From Odontesthes bonariensis (lineage: Eukaryota; Chordata; Actinopteri; Atheriniformes; Atherinopsidae): 64,000 nt of DNA. Below are positions 1 through 13,800 of the stretch, piece after piece; positions within the stretch are counted from its first letter, which is position 1; every line of letters begins with the position of its first letter. The notes under the pieces were generated by a model that was given only the letters and a program-made list of their open reading frames with translations, made no database searches and had not been told where the DNA came from. A program made the translations under genes and the position numbers. Location of the stretch: contig NC_134506.1 of assembly GCF_027942865.1 (NCBI RefSeq), forward strand, positions 48,137,056-48,201,055, read 5' to 3'.

Positions 1-3000
1 TACAGATGCTGTGTGCTGTTATACAGTTGCTGTGTGCTGTTATACAGCTGCTGTGTGCTGTTATACAGCTGTTATACAGATGCTGTGTGCTGTTATACAG
101 ATGCTGTTATACAGCTGCTGTGTGCTGTTATACAGCTGTTATACAGATGCTGTGTGCTGTTATACAGCTGTTATACAGATGCTGTGTGCTGTTATACAGA
201 TGCTGTGTGCGGTTATACAGCTGTTATACAGATGCTGTGTGCTGTTATACAGATGCTGTGTGCTGTTATACAGATGCTGTGTGCTGTTATACAGATGCTG
301 TGTGCGGTTATACAGCTGTTATACAGATGCTGTGTGCTGTTATACAGCTGCTGTGTGCTGTTGTACAGATGCTGTTATACAGATGCTGTGTGCTGTTATA
401 CAGATGCTGTGTGCTGTTATACAGATGCTGTGTGCTGTTATACAGATGCTGTGTGCTGTTATACAGCTGTTATACAGATGCTGTGTGCGGTTATACAGCT
501 GTTATACAGATGCTGTGTGCTGTTATACAGCTGCTGTGTGCTGTTATACAGATGCTGTGTGCGGTTATACAGCTGTTATACAGCTGCTGTGTGCTGTTAT
601 ACAGATGCTGTGTGCTGTTATACAGATGCTGTGTGCTGTTATACAGCTGTTATACAGATGCTGTGTGCTGTTATACAGCTGCTGTGTGCTGTTGTACAGA
701 TGCTGTTATACAGATGCTGTGTGCTGTTATACAGATGCTGTGTGCTGTTATACAGATGCTGTGTGCTGTTATACAGCTGCTGTGTGCTGTTATACAGCTG
801 CTGTGTGCTGTTGTACAGATGCTGTTATACAGATGCTGTGTGCTGTTATACAGATGCTGTGTGCGGTTATACAGCTGTTATACAGATGCTGTGTGCTGTT
901 ATACAGATGCTGTGTGCTGTTATACAGATGCTGTGTGCTGTTATACAGCTGCTGTGTGCTGTTATACAGATGCTGTGTGCGGTTATACAGCTGTTATACA
1001 GATGCTGTGTGCTGTTATACAGATGCTGTGTGCGGTTATACAGATGCTGTGTGCTGGTATACAGCTGTTATACAGATGCTGTGTGCTGTTATACAGCTGC
1101 TGTGTGCTGTTATACAGATGCTGTGTGCTGGTATACAGCTGTTATACAGATGCTGTGTGCTGTTATACAGTTGCTGTGTGCTGTTATACAGCTGCTGTGT
1201 GCTGTTATACAGCTGTTATACAGATGCTGTGTGCTGTTATACAGATGCTGTTATACAGCTGCTGTGTGCTGTTATACAGCTGCTGTGTGCTGTTATACAG
1301 CTGTTATACAGATGCTGTGTGCTGTTATACAGATGCTGTTATACAGATGCTGTGTGCTGTTATACAGCTGTTATACAGATGCTGTGTGCTGTTATACAGA
1401 TGCTGTGTGCGGTTATACAGCTGTTATACAGATGCTGTGTGCTGTTATACAGATGCTGTGTGCTGTTATACAGATGCTGTGTGCTGTTATACAGATGCTG
1501 TGTGCGGTTATACAGCTGTTATACAGATGCTGTGTGCTGTTATACAGCTGCTGTGTGCTGTTGTACAGATGCTGTTATACAGATGCTGTGTGCTGTTATA
1601 CAGATGCTGTGTGCTGTTATACAGATGCTGTGTGCTGTTATACAGATGCTGTGTGCTGTTATACAGCTGTTATACAGATGCTGTGTGCGGTTATACAGCT
1701 GTTATACAGATGCTGTGTGCTGTTATACAGCTGCTGTGTGCTGTTATACAGATGCTGTGTGCGGTTATACAGCTGTTATACAGCTGCTGTGTGCTGTTAT
1801 ACAGATGCTGTGTGCTGTTATACAGATGCTGTGTGCTGTTATACAGCTGTTATACAGATGCTGTGTGCTGTTATACAGCTGCTGTGTGCTGTTGTACAGA
1901 TGCTGTTATACAGATGCTGTGTGCTGTTATACAGATGCTGTGTGCTGTTATACAGATGCTGTGTGCTGTTATACAGCTGCTGTGTGCTGTTATACAGATG
2001 CTGTGTGCGGTTATACAGCTGTTATACAGATGCTGTGTGCTGTTATACAGCTGCTGTGTGCTGTTGTACAGATGCTGTGTGCTGTTATACAGATGCTGTG
2101 TGCTGTTATACAGATGCTGTGTGCTGTTATACAGATGCTGTGTGCTGTTATACAGATGCTGTGTGCGGTTATACAGATGCTGTGTGCGGTTATACAGATG
2201 CTGTGTGCTGTTATACAGATGCTGTGTGCTGTTATACAGATGCTGTGTGCTGTTATACAGATGCTTTGTGCTGTTATACAGCTGCTGTGTGCTGTTATAC
2301 AGATGCTGTGTGCGGTTATACAGCTGTTATACAGATGCTGTGTGCTGTTATACAGCTGCTGTGTGCTGTTGTACAGATGCTGTTATACAGATGCTGTGTG
2401 CTGTTATACAGATGCTGTGTGCTGTTATACAGATGCTGTGTGCTGTTATACAGCTGTTATACAGATGCTGTGTGCGGTTATACAGCTGTTATACAGATGC
2501 TGTGTGCTGTTATACAGCTGCTGTGTGCTGTTATACAGATGCTGTGTGCGGTTATACAGCTGTTATACAGCTGCTGTGTGCTGTTATACAGATGCTGTAT
2601 GCTGTTATACAGATGCTGTGTGCTGTTATACAGATGCTGTGTGCTGTTATACAGATGCTGTGTGCTGTTATACAGATGCCGTGTGCGGTTATACAGCTGT
2701 TATACAGATGCTGTGTGCTGTTATACAGCCGTTATACAGATGCTGTGTGCTGTTATACAGATGCTGTGTGCTGTTATACAGCTGTTATACAGATGCTGTG
2801 TGCTGTTATACAGATGCTGTGTGCTGTTATACAGATGCTGTGTGCTGTTATACAGATGCTGTGTGCTGTTATACAGCTGTTATACAGATGCTGTGTGCTG
2901 GTATACAGCTGTTATACAGATGCTGTGTGCTGTTATACAGCTGTTATACAGATGCTGTGTGCTGTTATACAGCTGCTGTGTGCTGTTATACAGCCGTTAT

Positions 3001-6000
3001 ACAGATGCTGTGTGCTGTTATACAGATGCTGTATGCTGTTATACAGATGCTGTGTGCTGTTATACAGATGCTGTGTGCTGTTATACAGATGCTGTGTGCT
3101 GTTATACAGATGCTGTGTGCTGTTATACAGCTGCTGTGTGCTGTTATACAGATGCTGTGTGCTGTTATACAGATGCTGTGTGCTGTTATACAGATGCTGT
3201 GTGCTGTTATACAGCTGCTGTGTGCTGTTATACAGATGCTGTGTGCTGTTATACAGATGCTGTGTGCTGTTATACAGCCGTTATACAGATGCTGTGTGCT
3301 GTTATACAGATGCTGTGTGCTGTTATACAGCTGTTATACAGATGTTGTGTGCTGTTATACAGATGCTGTGTGCTGTTATACAGATGCTGTGTGCTGTTAT
3401 ACAGATGCTGTGTGCTGTTATACAGCTGTTATACAGATGTTGTGTGCTGTTATACAGATGCTGTGTGCTGTTATACAGATGCTGTGTGCTGTTATACAGA
3501 TGCTGTGTGCTGTTATACAGCCGTTATACAGATGCTGTGTGCTGTTATACAGCTGTTATACAGATGCTGTGTGCGGTTATACAGCTGTTATACAGATGCT
3601 GTGTGCTGTTATACAGCTGTTATACAGATGCTGTGTGCTGTTATACAGATGCTGTGTGCTGTTATACAGCTGTTATACAGATGCTGTGTGCTGTTATACA
3701 GATGCTGTGTGCTGTTATACAGCCGTTATACAGATGCTGTGTGCTGTTATACAGCCGTTATACAGATGCTGTGTGCTGTTATACAGCCGTTATACAGATG
3801 CTGTGTGCTGTTATACAGATGCTGTGTGCTGTTATACAGATGCTGTGTGCTGTTATACAGATGCTGTGTGCTGTTATACAGCTGCGTGCTGTTATACAGC
3901 TGCGTGCTGTTATACAGATGCTGTGTGCTGTTATACAGATGCTGTGTGCTGTTATACAGATGCTGTGTGCTGTTATACAGATGCTGTGTGCTGTTATACA
4001 GATGCTGTGTGCTGTTATACAGCCGTTATACAGATGCTGTGTGCTGTTATACAGCCGTTATACAGATGCTGTGTGCTGTTATACAGATGCTGTGTGCGGT
4101 TATACAGCTGTTATACAGATGCTGTGTGCTGGTATACAGCTGTTATACAGATGATGTGTGCTGTTATACAGATGCTGTGTGCTGTTATACAGATGCTGTG
4201 TGCTGTTATACAGATGCTGTGTGCGGTTATACAGCTGTTATACAGATGCTGTGTGCTGTTATACAGATGCTGTGTGCTGTTATACAGCTGTTATCCAGTT
4301 GCTGTGTGCTGTTGTACAGCTGCTGTGTGCTGTTATACAGCTGTTATACAGATGATGTGTGCTGTTATACAGATGCTGTGTGCTGTTATACAGATGCTGT
4401 GTGCTGTTATACAGATGCTGTGTGCTGTTATACAGCTGTTATACAGCTGCTGTGTGCTGTTATACAGCTTTTATACAGATGCTGTGTGCTGTTATACAGC
4501 TGTTATACAGATGCTGTGTGCGGTTATACAGCTTTTATACAGATGATGTGTGCTGTTATACAGATGCTGTGTGCTGTTATACAGCTGTTATACAGCTGTA
4601 TAACAGCTGTATAACAGCGGTTATACAGCTTTTATACAGATGATGTGTGCTGTTATACAGATGCTGTGTGCTGTTATACAGCTGTTATACAGATGCTGTG
4701 TGCTGTTATACAGCTGTTATACAGATGCTGTGTGCGGTTATACAGCTGTTATACAGATGCTGTGTGCTGTTGTACAGATGCTGTTATACAGATGCTGTGT
4801 GCTGTTATACAGATGCTGTGTGCTGTTATACAGCTGCTGTGTGCTGTTATACAGCTGTTATACAGATGCTGTGTGCTGTTATACAGCTGTTATACAGATG
4901 CTGTGTGCTGTTATACAGATGCTGTGTGCTGTTATACAGATGCTGTGTGCTGTTATACAGATGCTGTGTGCGGTTATACAGCTGTTATACAGATGCTGTG
5001 TGCTGTTATACAGCTGTTATACAGATGCTGTGTGCTGTTATACAGATGCTGTGTGCTGTTATACAGATGCTGTGTGCTGTTATACAGATGCTGTGTGCTG
5101 TTATACAGCTGCTGTGTGCTGTTATACAGATGCTGTGTGCGGTTATACAGCTGTTATACAGATGCTGTGTGCTGTTATACAGATGCTGTGTGCGGTTATA
5201 CAGATGCTGTGTGCTGGTATACAGCTGTTATACAGATGCTGTGTGCTGTTATACAGCTGCTGTGTGCTGTTATACAGATGCTGTGTGCTGGTATACAGCT
5301 GTTATACAGATGCTGTGTGCTGTTATACAGTTGCTGTGTGCTGTTATACAGCTGCTGTGTGCTGTTATACAGCTGTTATACAGATGCTGTGTGCTGTTGT
5401 ACAGATGCTGTTATACAGCTGCTGTGTGCTGTTATACAGCTGTTATACAGATGCTGTGTGCTGTTATACAGATGCTGTTATACAGCTGCTGTGTGCTGTT
5501 ATACAGCTGTTATACAGATGCTGTGTGCTGTTATACAGCTGTTATACAGATGCTGTGTGCTGTTATACAGATGCTGTGTGCGGTTATACAGCTGTTATAC
5601 AGATGCTGTGTGCTGTTATACAGATGCTGTGTGCTGTTATACAGATGCTGTGTGCTGTTATACAGATGCTGTGTGCTGTTATACAGCTGCTGTGTGCTGT
5701 TATACAGATGCTGTGTGCTGTTATACAGCTGCTGTGTGCTGTTGTACAGATGCTGTTATACAGATGCTGTGTGCTGTTATACAGATGCTGTGTGCTGTTA
5801 TACAGATGCTGTGTGCTGTTATACAGCTGTTATACAGATGCTGTGTGCGGTTATACAGCTGTTATACAGATGCTGTGTGCTGTTATACAGATGCTGTGTG
5901 CTGTTATACAGCTGCTGTGTGCTGTTATACAGATGCTGTGTGCGGTTATACAGCTGTTATACAGCTGCTGTGTGCTGTTATACAGATGCTGTGTGCTGTT

Positions 6001-8880
6001 ATACAGATGCTGTGTGCTGTTATACAGCTGTTATACAGATGCTGTGTGCTGTTATACAGCTGCTGTGTGCTGTTGTACAGATGCTGTTATACAGATGCTG
6101 TGTGCTGTTATACAGATGCTGTGTGCTGTTATACAGATGCTGTGTGCTGTTATACAGATGCTGTGTGCTGTTATACAGATGCTGTGTGCTGTTATACAGC
6201 TGCTGTGTGCTGTTATACAGATGCTGTGTGCGGTTATACAGCTGTTATACAGATGCTGTGTGCTGTTGTACAGATGCTGTGTGCTGTTATACAGATGCTG
6301 TGTGCTGTTATACAGATGCTGTGTGCTGTTATACAGATGCTGTGTGCTGTTGTACAGATGCTGTTATACAGATGCTGTGTGCGGTTATACAGATGCTGTG
6401 TGCTGTTCTACAGATGCTGTGTGCTGTTATACAGATGCTGTGTGCTGTTATACAGATGCTGTGTGCTGTTATACAGATGCTGTGTGCTGTTATACAGATG
6501 CTGTGTGCTGTTATACAGCTGCTGTGTGCTGTTATACAGATGCTGTGTGCGGTTATACAGCTGTTATACAGATGCTGTGTGCTGTTATACAGCTGCTGTG
6601 TGCTGTTGTACAGATGCTGTTATACAGATGCTGTGTGCTGTTATACAGATGCTGTGTGCTGTTATACAGATGCTGTGTGCTGTTATACAGCTGTTATACA
6701 GATGCTGTGTGCGGTTATACAGCTGTTATACAGATGCTGTGTGCTGTTATACAGCTGCTGTGTGCTGTTATACAGATGCTGTGTGCGGTTATACAGCTGT
6801 TATACAGCTGCTGTGTGCTGTTATACAGATGCTGTATGCTGTTATACAGATGCTGTGTGCTGTTATACAGATGCTGTGTGCTGTTATACAGATGCTGTGT
6901 GCTGTTATACAGATGCCGTGTGCGGTTATACAGCTGTTATACAGATGCTGTGTGCTGTTATACAGCTGCTGTGTGCTGTTATACAGCCGTTATACAGATG
7001 CTGTGTGCTGTTATACAGCTGTTATACAGATGCTGTGTGCTGTTATACAGATGCTGTGTGCTGTTATACAGATGCTGTGTGCTGTTATACAGCTGTTATA
7101 CAGATGCTGTGTGCTGGTATACAGCTGTTATACAGATGCTGTGTGCTGTTATACAGCTGTTATACAGATGCTGTGTGCTGGTATACAGCTGTTATACAGA
7201 TGCTGTATGCTGTTATACAGATGCTGTGTGCTGTTATACAGATGCTGTGTGCTGTTATACAGATGCTGTGTGCTGTTATACAGCTGCTGTGTGCTGTTAT
7301 ACAGATGCTGTGTGCTGTTATACAGATGCTGTGTGCTGTTATACAGATGCTGTGTGCTGTTATACAGCTGCTGTGTGCTGTTATACAGATGCTGTGTGCT
7401 GTTATACAGATGCTGTGTGCTGTTATACAGCCGTTATACAGATGCTGTGTGCTGTTATACAGATGCTGTATGCTGTTATACAGATGCTGTGTGCTGTTAT
7501 ACAGCTGTTATACAGATGTTGTGTGCTGTTATACAGATGCTGTGTGCTGTTATACAGATGCTGTGTGCTGTTATACAGATGCTGTGTGCTGTTATACAGC
7601 TGTTATACAGATGCTGTGTGCTGTTATACAGCTGTTATACAGATGCTGTGTGCGGTTATACAGCTGTTATACAGATGCTGTGTGCTGTTATACAGCTGTT
7701 ATACAGATGCTGTGTGCTGTTATACAGATGCTGTGTGCTGTTATACAGCTGTTATACAGATGCTGTGTGCTGTTATACAGCTGTTATACAGCTGTTATAC
7801 AGATGCTGTGTGCTGTTATACAGCTGTTATACAGATGCTGTGTGCTGTTATACAGCTGTTATACAGATGCTGTGTGCTGTTATACAGATGCTGTGTGCTG
7901 TTATACAGCTGTTATACAGATGCTGTGTGCTGTTATACAGATGCTGTGTGCTGTTATACAGCCGTTATACAGATGCTGTGTGCTGTTATACAGCCGTTAT
8001 ACAGATGCTGTGTGCTGTTATACAGCCGTTATACAGATGCTGTGTGCTGTTATACAGATGCTGTGTGCTGTTATACAGCTGTTATACAGATGCTGTGTGC
8101 GGTTATACAGCTGTTATACAGATGCTGTGTGCTGTTATACAGCTGTTATACAGATGCTGTGTGCGGTTATACAGCTGTTATACAGATGCTGTGTGCTGTT
8201 ATACAGCTGTTATACAGATGTTGTGTGCTGTTATACAGCTGCTGTGTGCGGTTATACAGCTTTTATACAGATGCTGTGTGCTGTTATACAGCTGCTGTGT
8301 GCTGTTATACAGATGCTGTGTGCGGTTATACAGCTGTTATACAGATGCTGTGTGCTGTTATACAGCTGTTATACAGATGCTGTGTGCTGTTATACAGCTG
8401 TTATACAGATGCTGTGTGCTGTTATACAGATGCTGTGTGCTGTTATACAGATGCTGTGTGCTGTTATACAGATGCTGTGTGCTGTTATACAGATGCTGTG
8501 TGCTGTTATACAGATGCTGTTATACAGATGCTGTGTGCTGTTATACAGATGCTGTGTGCTGTTATACAGATGCTGTGTGCGGTTATACAGCTGTTATACA
8601 GATGCTGTGTGCTGTTATACAGCTGTTATACAGATGCTGTGTGCTGTTATACAGCTGTTATACAGATGCTGTGTGCTTTTATACAGCTGTTATACAGACG
8701 CTGTGTGCTGTTATACAGATGTTGTGTGCTGTTATACAGCTGTTATACAGATGCTGTGTGCTGTTATACAGCTTTTATACAGATGCTGTGTGCTGTTATA
8801 CAGCTGTTATACAGATGTTGTGTGCAGTTATACAGATGCTATGTGCGGTTATACAGATGCTGTGTGTGCTGGCATACAGA
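1..8880. repeat. Giant 21-bp minisatellite in vps13c intron 23
   Basis: About 8.9 kb, open at the left edge. The main unit is 21 bp (ATGCTGTGTGCTGTTATACAG, or CTG in place of the first ATG), mixed with an 11-bp unit CTGTTATACAG and a 14-bp unit ATGCTGTTATACAG. Rare variants (GGTATACAG, TTGTACAG, GCGGTTATACAG, ATGCTGTATG) are scattered but recur in the same order, which exposes higher-order copies. The units contain no TAA, TAG or TGA in any register, so all three plus frames stay open for about 4.5 kb; the predicted C/Y/V-rich peptides are artefacts. Each unit contains CTGT-TAT-ACAG, a potential 4-bp stem. It lies wholly inside an intron of the minus-strand gene. Confidence 0.97.
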
Positions 8881-8891
8881 TGTTGGCATAC

Positions 8892-10855
8892 CTGACTTGC
8901 TGTACAGCAGCTGGACTCTCCTCAGCTCCAGACTGTACCTCTCGTAGGCTCGATCCATGATCTCCTCCAGAGAAGAGAAAGAGGACGAGGACGACCTGCT
9001 GCTGGGAATGCTGCGCAGCTGCAGACAGATGTGGAGACACACAAACAGATTGGCTTTAACTCCAGATGTGCAGACACACAGACAGATGGGCTTTAACTCC
9101 AGATGTGCAGACACAAAAACAGATGAGCTTTAACTCCAGATGTGCAGACACACAGACAGATTGGCTTTAACTCCAGATGTGCAGACACACAAACAGATGG
9201 GCTTTAACTCCAGATGTGCAGACACACAGACAGATGGGCTTTAACTCCAGATGTGCAGACACAAAAACAGATGAGCTTTAACTCCAGATGTGCAGACACA
9301 CAGACAGATTGGCTTTAACTCCAGATGTGCAGACACACAAACAGATGGGCTTTAACTCCAGATGTGCAGACACACAAACAGATGGGCTTTAACTCCAGAT
9401 GTGCAGACACACAAACAGACGGGCTTTAACTCCAGATGTGCAGACACACAGACAGATTGGCTTTAACTCCAGATGTGCAGACACACAGACAGACGGGCTT
9501 TAACTCAAGATGTGCAGACACACAAACAGACGGGCTTTAACTCCAGATGTGCAGACACACAAACAGATGGGCTTTAACACATTTTGAAAAAAATAACATT
9601 AATCTTTAATATATTTTAAATAAAATGTAATAATTCCTCTTCTGCTCTCCCTTCTTTTGCAGCACATAACACACACCGATATGGACCCTGTGTCTATTGC
9701 ACCCACTTGAAACATAACTCAGTTATTTCCCACGGCCTCCTGAGTTACTCCAAGACCATTCCAGCACACGCAGCAGCCACCAGCCGGGTCCTGAGCGACA
9801 GTGCACCCCCCTGCACCTATACCAAACTCCATGGTGGCTGAACAGTGACGTAGGACGGGAGCCACTGAGTAAAAACTCCTAATACCTAACCTTACCCTAA
9901 CTAACCCTTTAACCCTTTAACCCTAACTAACCCAAACCCTAACTAACCCCAACCCAAACTAACCCTTTAACCCTGACCCAAACTAACCCTTTAACCCTTT
10001 AACCCTAACCCTAACTAACCCTTTAACCCTACCATAACTAACCCTAACCCTAACCCAAACTAACCATTTAACCCTACCCTAACTAACCCTAACCCAAACT
10101 AACCCTTTAACCCTACCCTACCCTAACTAACCCTAACCCTAACTAACCCCAACCCAAACTAATCATTTAACCCTACCCTAACTAACCCTAACCCAAACTA
10201 ACCCTTTAACCCTACCCTACCCTAACTAACCCTAACCCTAACTAACCCTAACCCAAACTAACCCTTTAACCCTACCCTAACTAACCCTAACCCTAACTAA
10301 CCCTTTAACCCTACCCTAACTAACCCTAACCCAAACTAACCCTTTAACCCTACCCTAACTAACCCTAACCCTAACTAACCCTAACTCTAACTAACCCTAA
10401 CCCATTCTAACTAACCCTTTAACCCAGGTTTCCACCCGGAGGGAACATCAGACAGAAGTCAGAGGAAGCGGAACTGACCTGGAAGCTGCCAAAGTCCACG
10501 ATGATGAGGTCCGAGGACTCGCTGTAGAAGCCGGACTTCGGGATCAGCAGGTAGGACGGTTTCAGGTCGATCGTCAGGTCCAGAACTTTCCTGGTCTCAA
10601 TGATGTGAGACAAACCTGCAGAAACCAGAACCAATCAGAGGTCTGATGTGGATCGGACTGTCGGGTTCTGAGATCAGCAGATGTTACGCTGTGCAGATGT
10701 TACACTGTGCAGATGTTACCCCGGGGCAAACAGAACTCACCTGAGGCAGTTTTCTCTTTGATCTCTTCCAGCTTGGACAGGGTGGCAGAGGTCAGGACCT
10801 CCAGATCCACACCTTTGCCCGTCTGAAAGAAGTCCACCACCGTGTTGACGGTCAC
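8892..10855 (-). CDS. vps13c: vps13c coding exons 21-23
   Basis: Exon 21 is 10741-10855 ([20 protein letters not shown], then [16 protein letters not shown]). Exon 22 is 10479-10615 ([20 protein letters not shown], then [20 protein letters not shown]). Exon 23 is 8892-9018 (serine-rich linker, then [20 protein letters not shown] and QLLYSKS). Exon 23 ends in phase 1 with donor G|GTATGCC and the next intron begins directly in the big 21-bp array, so exon 24 is off the window. Intron 22 contains a telomere-like array and a 37-bp array that ends about 15 bp from the exon 23 acceptor. Confidence 0.9.
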
Positions 10856-13800
10856 CTGAGGACAGAGGGACGCTTTACTCTCCAGCCTGAGCCCGACTCA
10901 GCCCAACGTTAACCCTGAAGAAGGAAAGTATTCAGAACTTAGAGGTGGGGATGTTACCGCATCATAGGTGATCTCCACGGGCTGAGAGTGAACCCTGAGC
11001 AGCTGGTCGCCGGCGCTCTCCTCCGGGTTCACCTCAAACACCACGCTGAGCAGAGAGGACGAAGAGTCTCCCATGGAGGCGATGAGCGAGGGCACCGCCC
11101 CCTGCTGCTGCAGGCCGGTGACGAACCAGTGCTCCAACGCCGCCTCCACCCTGCAGGGGGCGCCACAGGTCAGAGAAGCAGATAATCCGATCCAATCCAA
11201 TTCTTAGTCAGATTAAGGTGTCTACATGCACTTAATAACTCAGTCTGATTGTAGTTTAGCCAATAATCTGATCCGATCCAATTCTTATTCAGATTAAGGT
11301 GTCTACATGCACTTAATAACTCAGTCTGATTGTAATTTAGCCAATAATCCGATCCTTTCAGGGCCATGTGACCCCACTTAGTGGCTGTTAGCCTATCAAA
11401 GAACAGCCGGGTTAATCCCACGCTGCTCTGCTCCACACTGCCGCCCTGCTGGTGTCCACCAACACAGCAAGAACTTTGGGTTCGTCCTGGTTGGAGGAAA
11501 CGTTGTCACCTGACAGCCTGGGCTCCGGGTCTCTGACATATTTTGGTGCTGAGGTTGATCATCTGGATCTTCAGGATCTCTGGAACGTTGAGCTGCTCTC
11601 TGAACGTCACCGAGGTCCTCAGCAGCTGGAAGGTGACGACCATCGAGACGTACTGAAACACACAAGGCCGATCGGTTTGTTCCCGTCCTTTAAAGCCTTC
11701 ACAGATAAATCAGTTTACTCCCCCGGACTGTTAGGAATAACCTTAACCTAACCCTAACGGGACAGTGAGGACTAACCTAACCCTAACCGGACTGTTAGGA
11801 ATAACCTTAACCTAACCGGACTGTGAGGACTAACCCTAACCCTAACTGGACTGTTAGGACTAACCTAACCCTAACCGGACTGTTAGGACTAACCTAACCC
11901 TAACCCTAACCGGACTGTTAGGACTAACCTAACCCTAACCGGACTGTTAGGACTAACCTAACCCTAACCCTAACCGGACTGTTAGGACTAACCTAACCCT
12001 AACCGGACTGTTAGGACTAACCTAAGCCTAACCGGACTGTTAGGACTAACCTAAGCCTAACCCGGGCCGGCTTGTTTACCTGTCTGGGTAACGCCAGGTT
12101 GTGGCTGCTGCCGCTGTAGCCGATGGCCATGTAGAATTTGTCCTTCTCCTCAGAAGTCATGATCTGGTCCAGCCCGGAACCTGTAGCAGAGCAGAACCCT
12201 CAGAACCGAGTGACGGCGACAGCGTGTTCTGATGGACATCAGCGTGTTCCTGAACATGACTTACTCTCCAGCTCCTGGTTCTCTTCCGGTTCCTGCTGCT
12301 CCTTCTTGGCCTTCTTCCCAAACCAGCCGCTGAAAAATCCGCCTCCCTGCTTCGGGTTTCCTGCCTTCTTCCCGGCCAACTTCTGGCCCGATCGGATCGC
12401 CTGCAGGAGGAAGACGGGTCGACAGTCAGAACACAAACTGGACTCAGAACACACAAAGAGAGGGCAGAGCTCTGCTCTGATTACCTCCATCTGGGCCTGC
12501 TGCCTGGCTAAAGTAATGTTGAACACGTCCAGAACTTTCTCCAGATCCTGGAGGGACAGAGAGAGCAGAGGATCACATGTTCAGAACCGGGAGCTGATGT
12601 TCATGGAACAGGAAACACAAATAGAACCAAGAAGAAACAAACAGAACCAAGAAGAAACAAACAGAACCAAGAAGAAACAAGCAGAACCAAGAAGAAACAA
12701 ACAGAACCAATAAGAAACAAACAGAACCAATAAGAAACAAACAGAACCAATAAGAAACAAACAAAACCAAGAAGAAACAAACAGAACCAAGAAGAAACAA
12801 ACATAACCAAGAAGAAACAAGCAGAACCAAGAAGAAACAAACAGAACCAAGAAGAAACAAACAGAACCAAGAAGAAACAAACAGAACCAAGAAGAAACAA
12901 ACAAAACCAAGAAGAAACAAACAGAACCAAGAAGAAACAAACATAACCAAGAAGAAACAAGCAGAACCAAGAAGAAACAAACAGAACCAATAAGAAACAA
13001 ACAGAACCAATAAGAAACAAACAAAACCAAGAAGAAACAAACAGAACCAAGAAGAAACAAACATAACCAAGAAGAAACAAACAGAACCAAGAAGAGACAA
13101 ACAGAACCAAGAAGAAACAAACAGAACCAAGAAGAAACAAACAGAACCAAGAAGAAACAAACAGAACCAAGAAGAAACAAACAGAACCAAGAAGAAACAA
13201 ACAGAACCAAGAAGAAACAAACAGAACCAAGAAGAGACAAACAGAACCAAGAAGAAACAAGCAGAACCAAGAAGAAACAAACAGAACCAAGAAGAAACAA
13301 ACAGAACCTGTGACCAGTAGGGATGGGAATCGAGAACCGGTTCTTGTTGAGAACCGGTTCCCAGCGTTTCAATTCCTTGGAATCGTTTGCCGATTTTGCA
13401 AACAAATTCCAGTGGGCGCGATTGACGCAACGTTGCGTGGCGAGTCCAGCGCAGCCAGCAGCCAACAGTAAACATGGCGCCCAAGCAGTACAAACGCTCG
13501 AAAGTTTGGTTACACATCCCTAAAAAAGACGACAACAGGGCAACTTGCAAAGTGAATATTTCACCAAAGGGAGGAAATACTACCAACATGCAATAACTAT
13601 GAATGAATTATTAAAGTTGGTGAAACTGAACCCAGCAGCAGCAACGTTAGCAATGTTAGCATGTCCTCGGCTAACACTGCAGGTAACTAACTAACAAACA
13701 CTGCCTATCATGTTAGCACCATTTGCCTGATTGTAAAAGCTGCTGTTAGTAACGGTTAAGGTTAAATGAATACAATGAACCCTCGCTATAACGCGGTTCA

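Noticed and set aside
6..8960. Three overlapping plus-strand open frames of more than 1,400 codons rich in Cys, Tyr and Val
   Set aside because: The 21/11/14-bp units have no stop triplet in any register, so all frames are open at once; the sequence lies in a vps13c intron and has no codon bias or non-repeat domain.
9878..10424. True telomere or internal chromosome end
   Set aside because: Hexamers are irregular and flanked on both sides by vps13c exons in order.
12573..13589. Hydrophobic [16 protein letters not shown] protein on the minus strand
   Set aside because: Translation of a 20-bp tandem repeat; open in all three minus frames.
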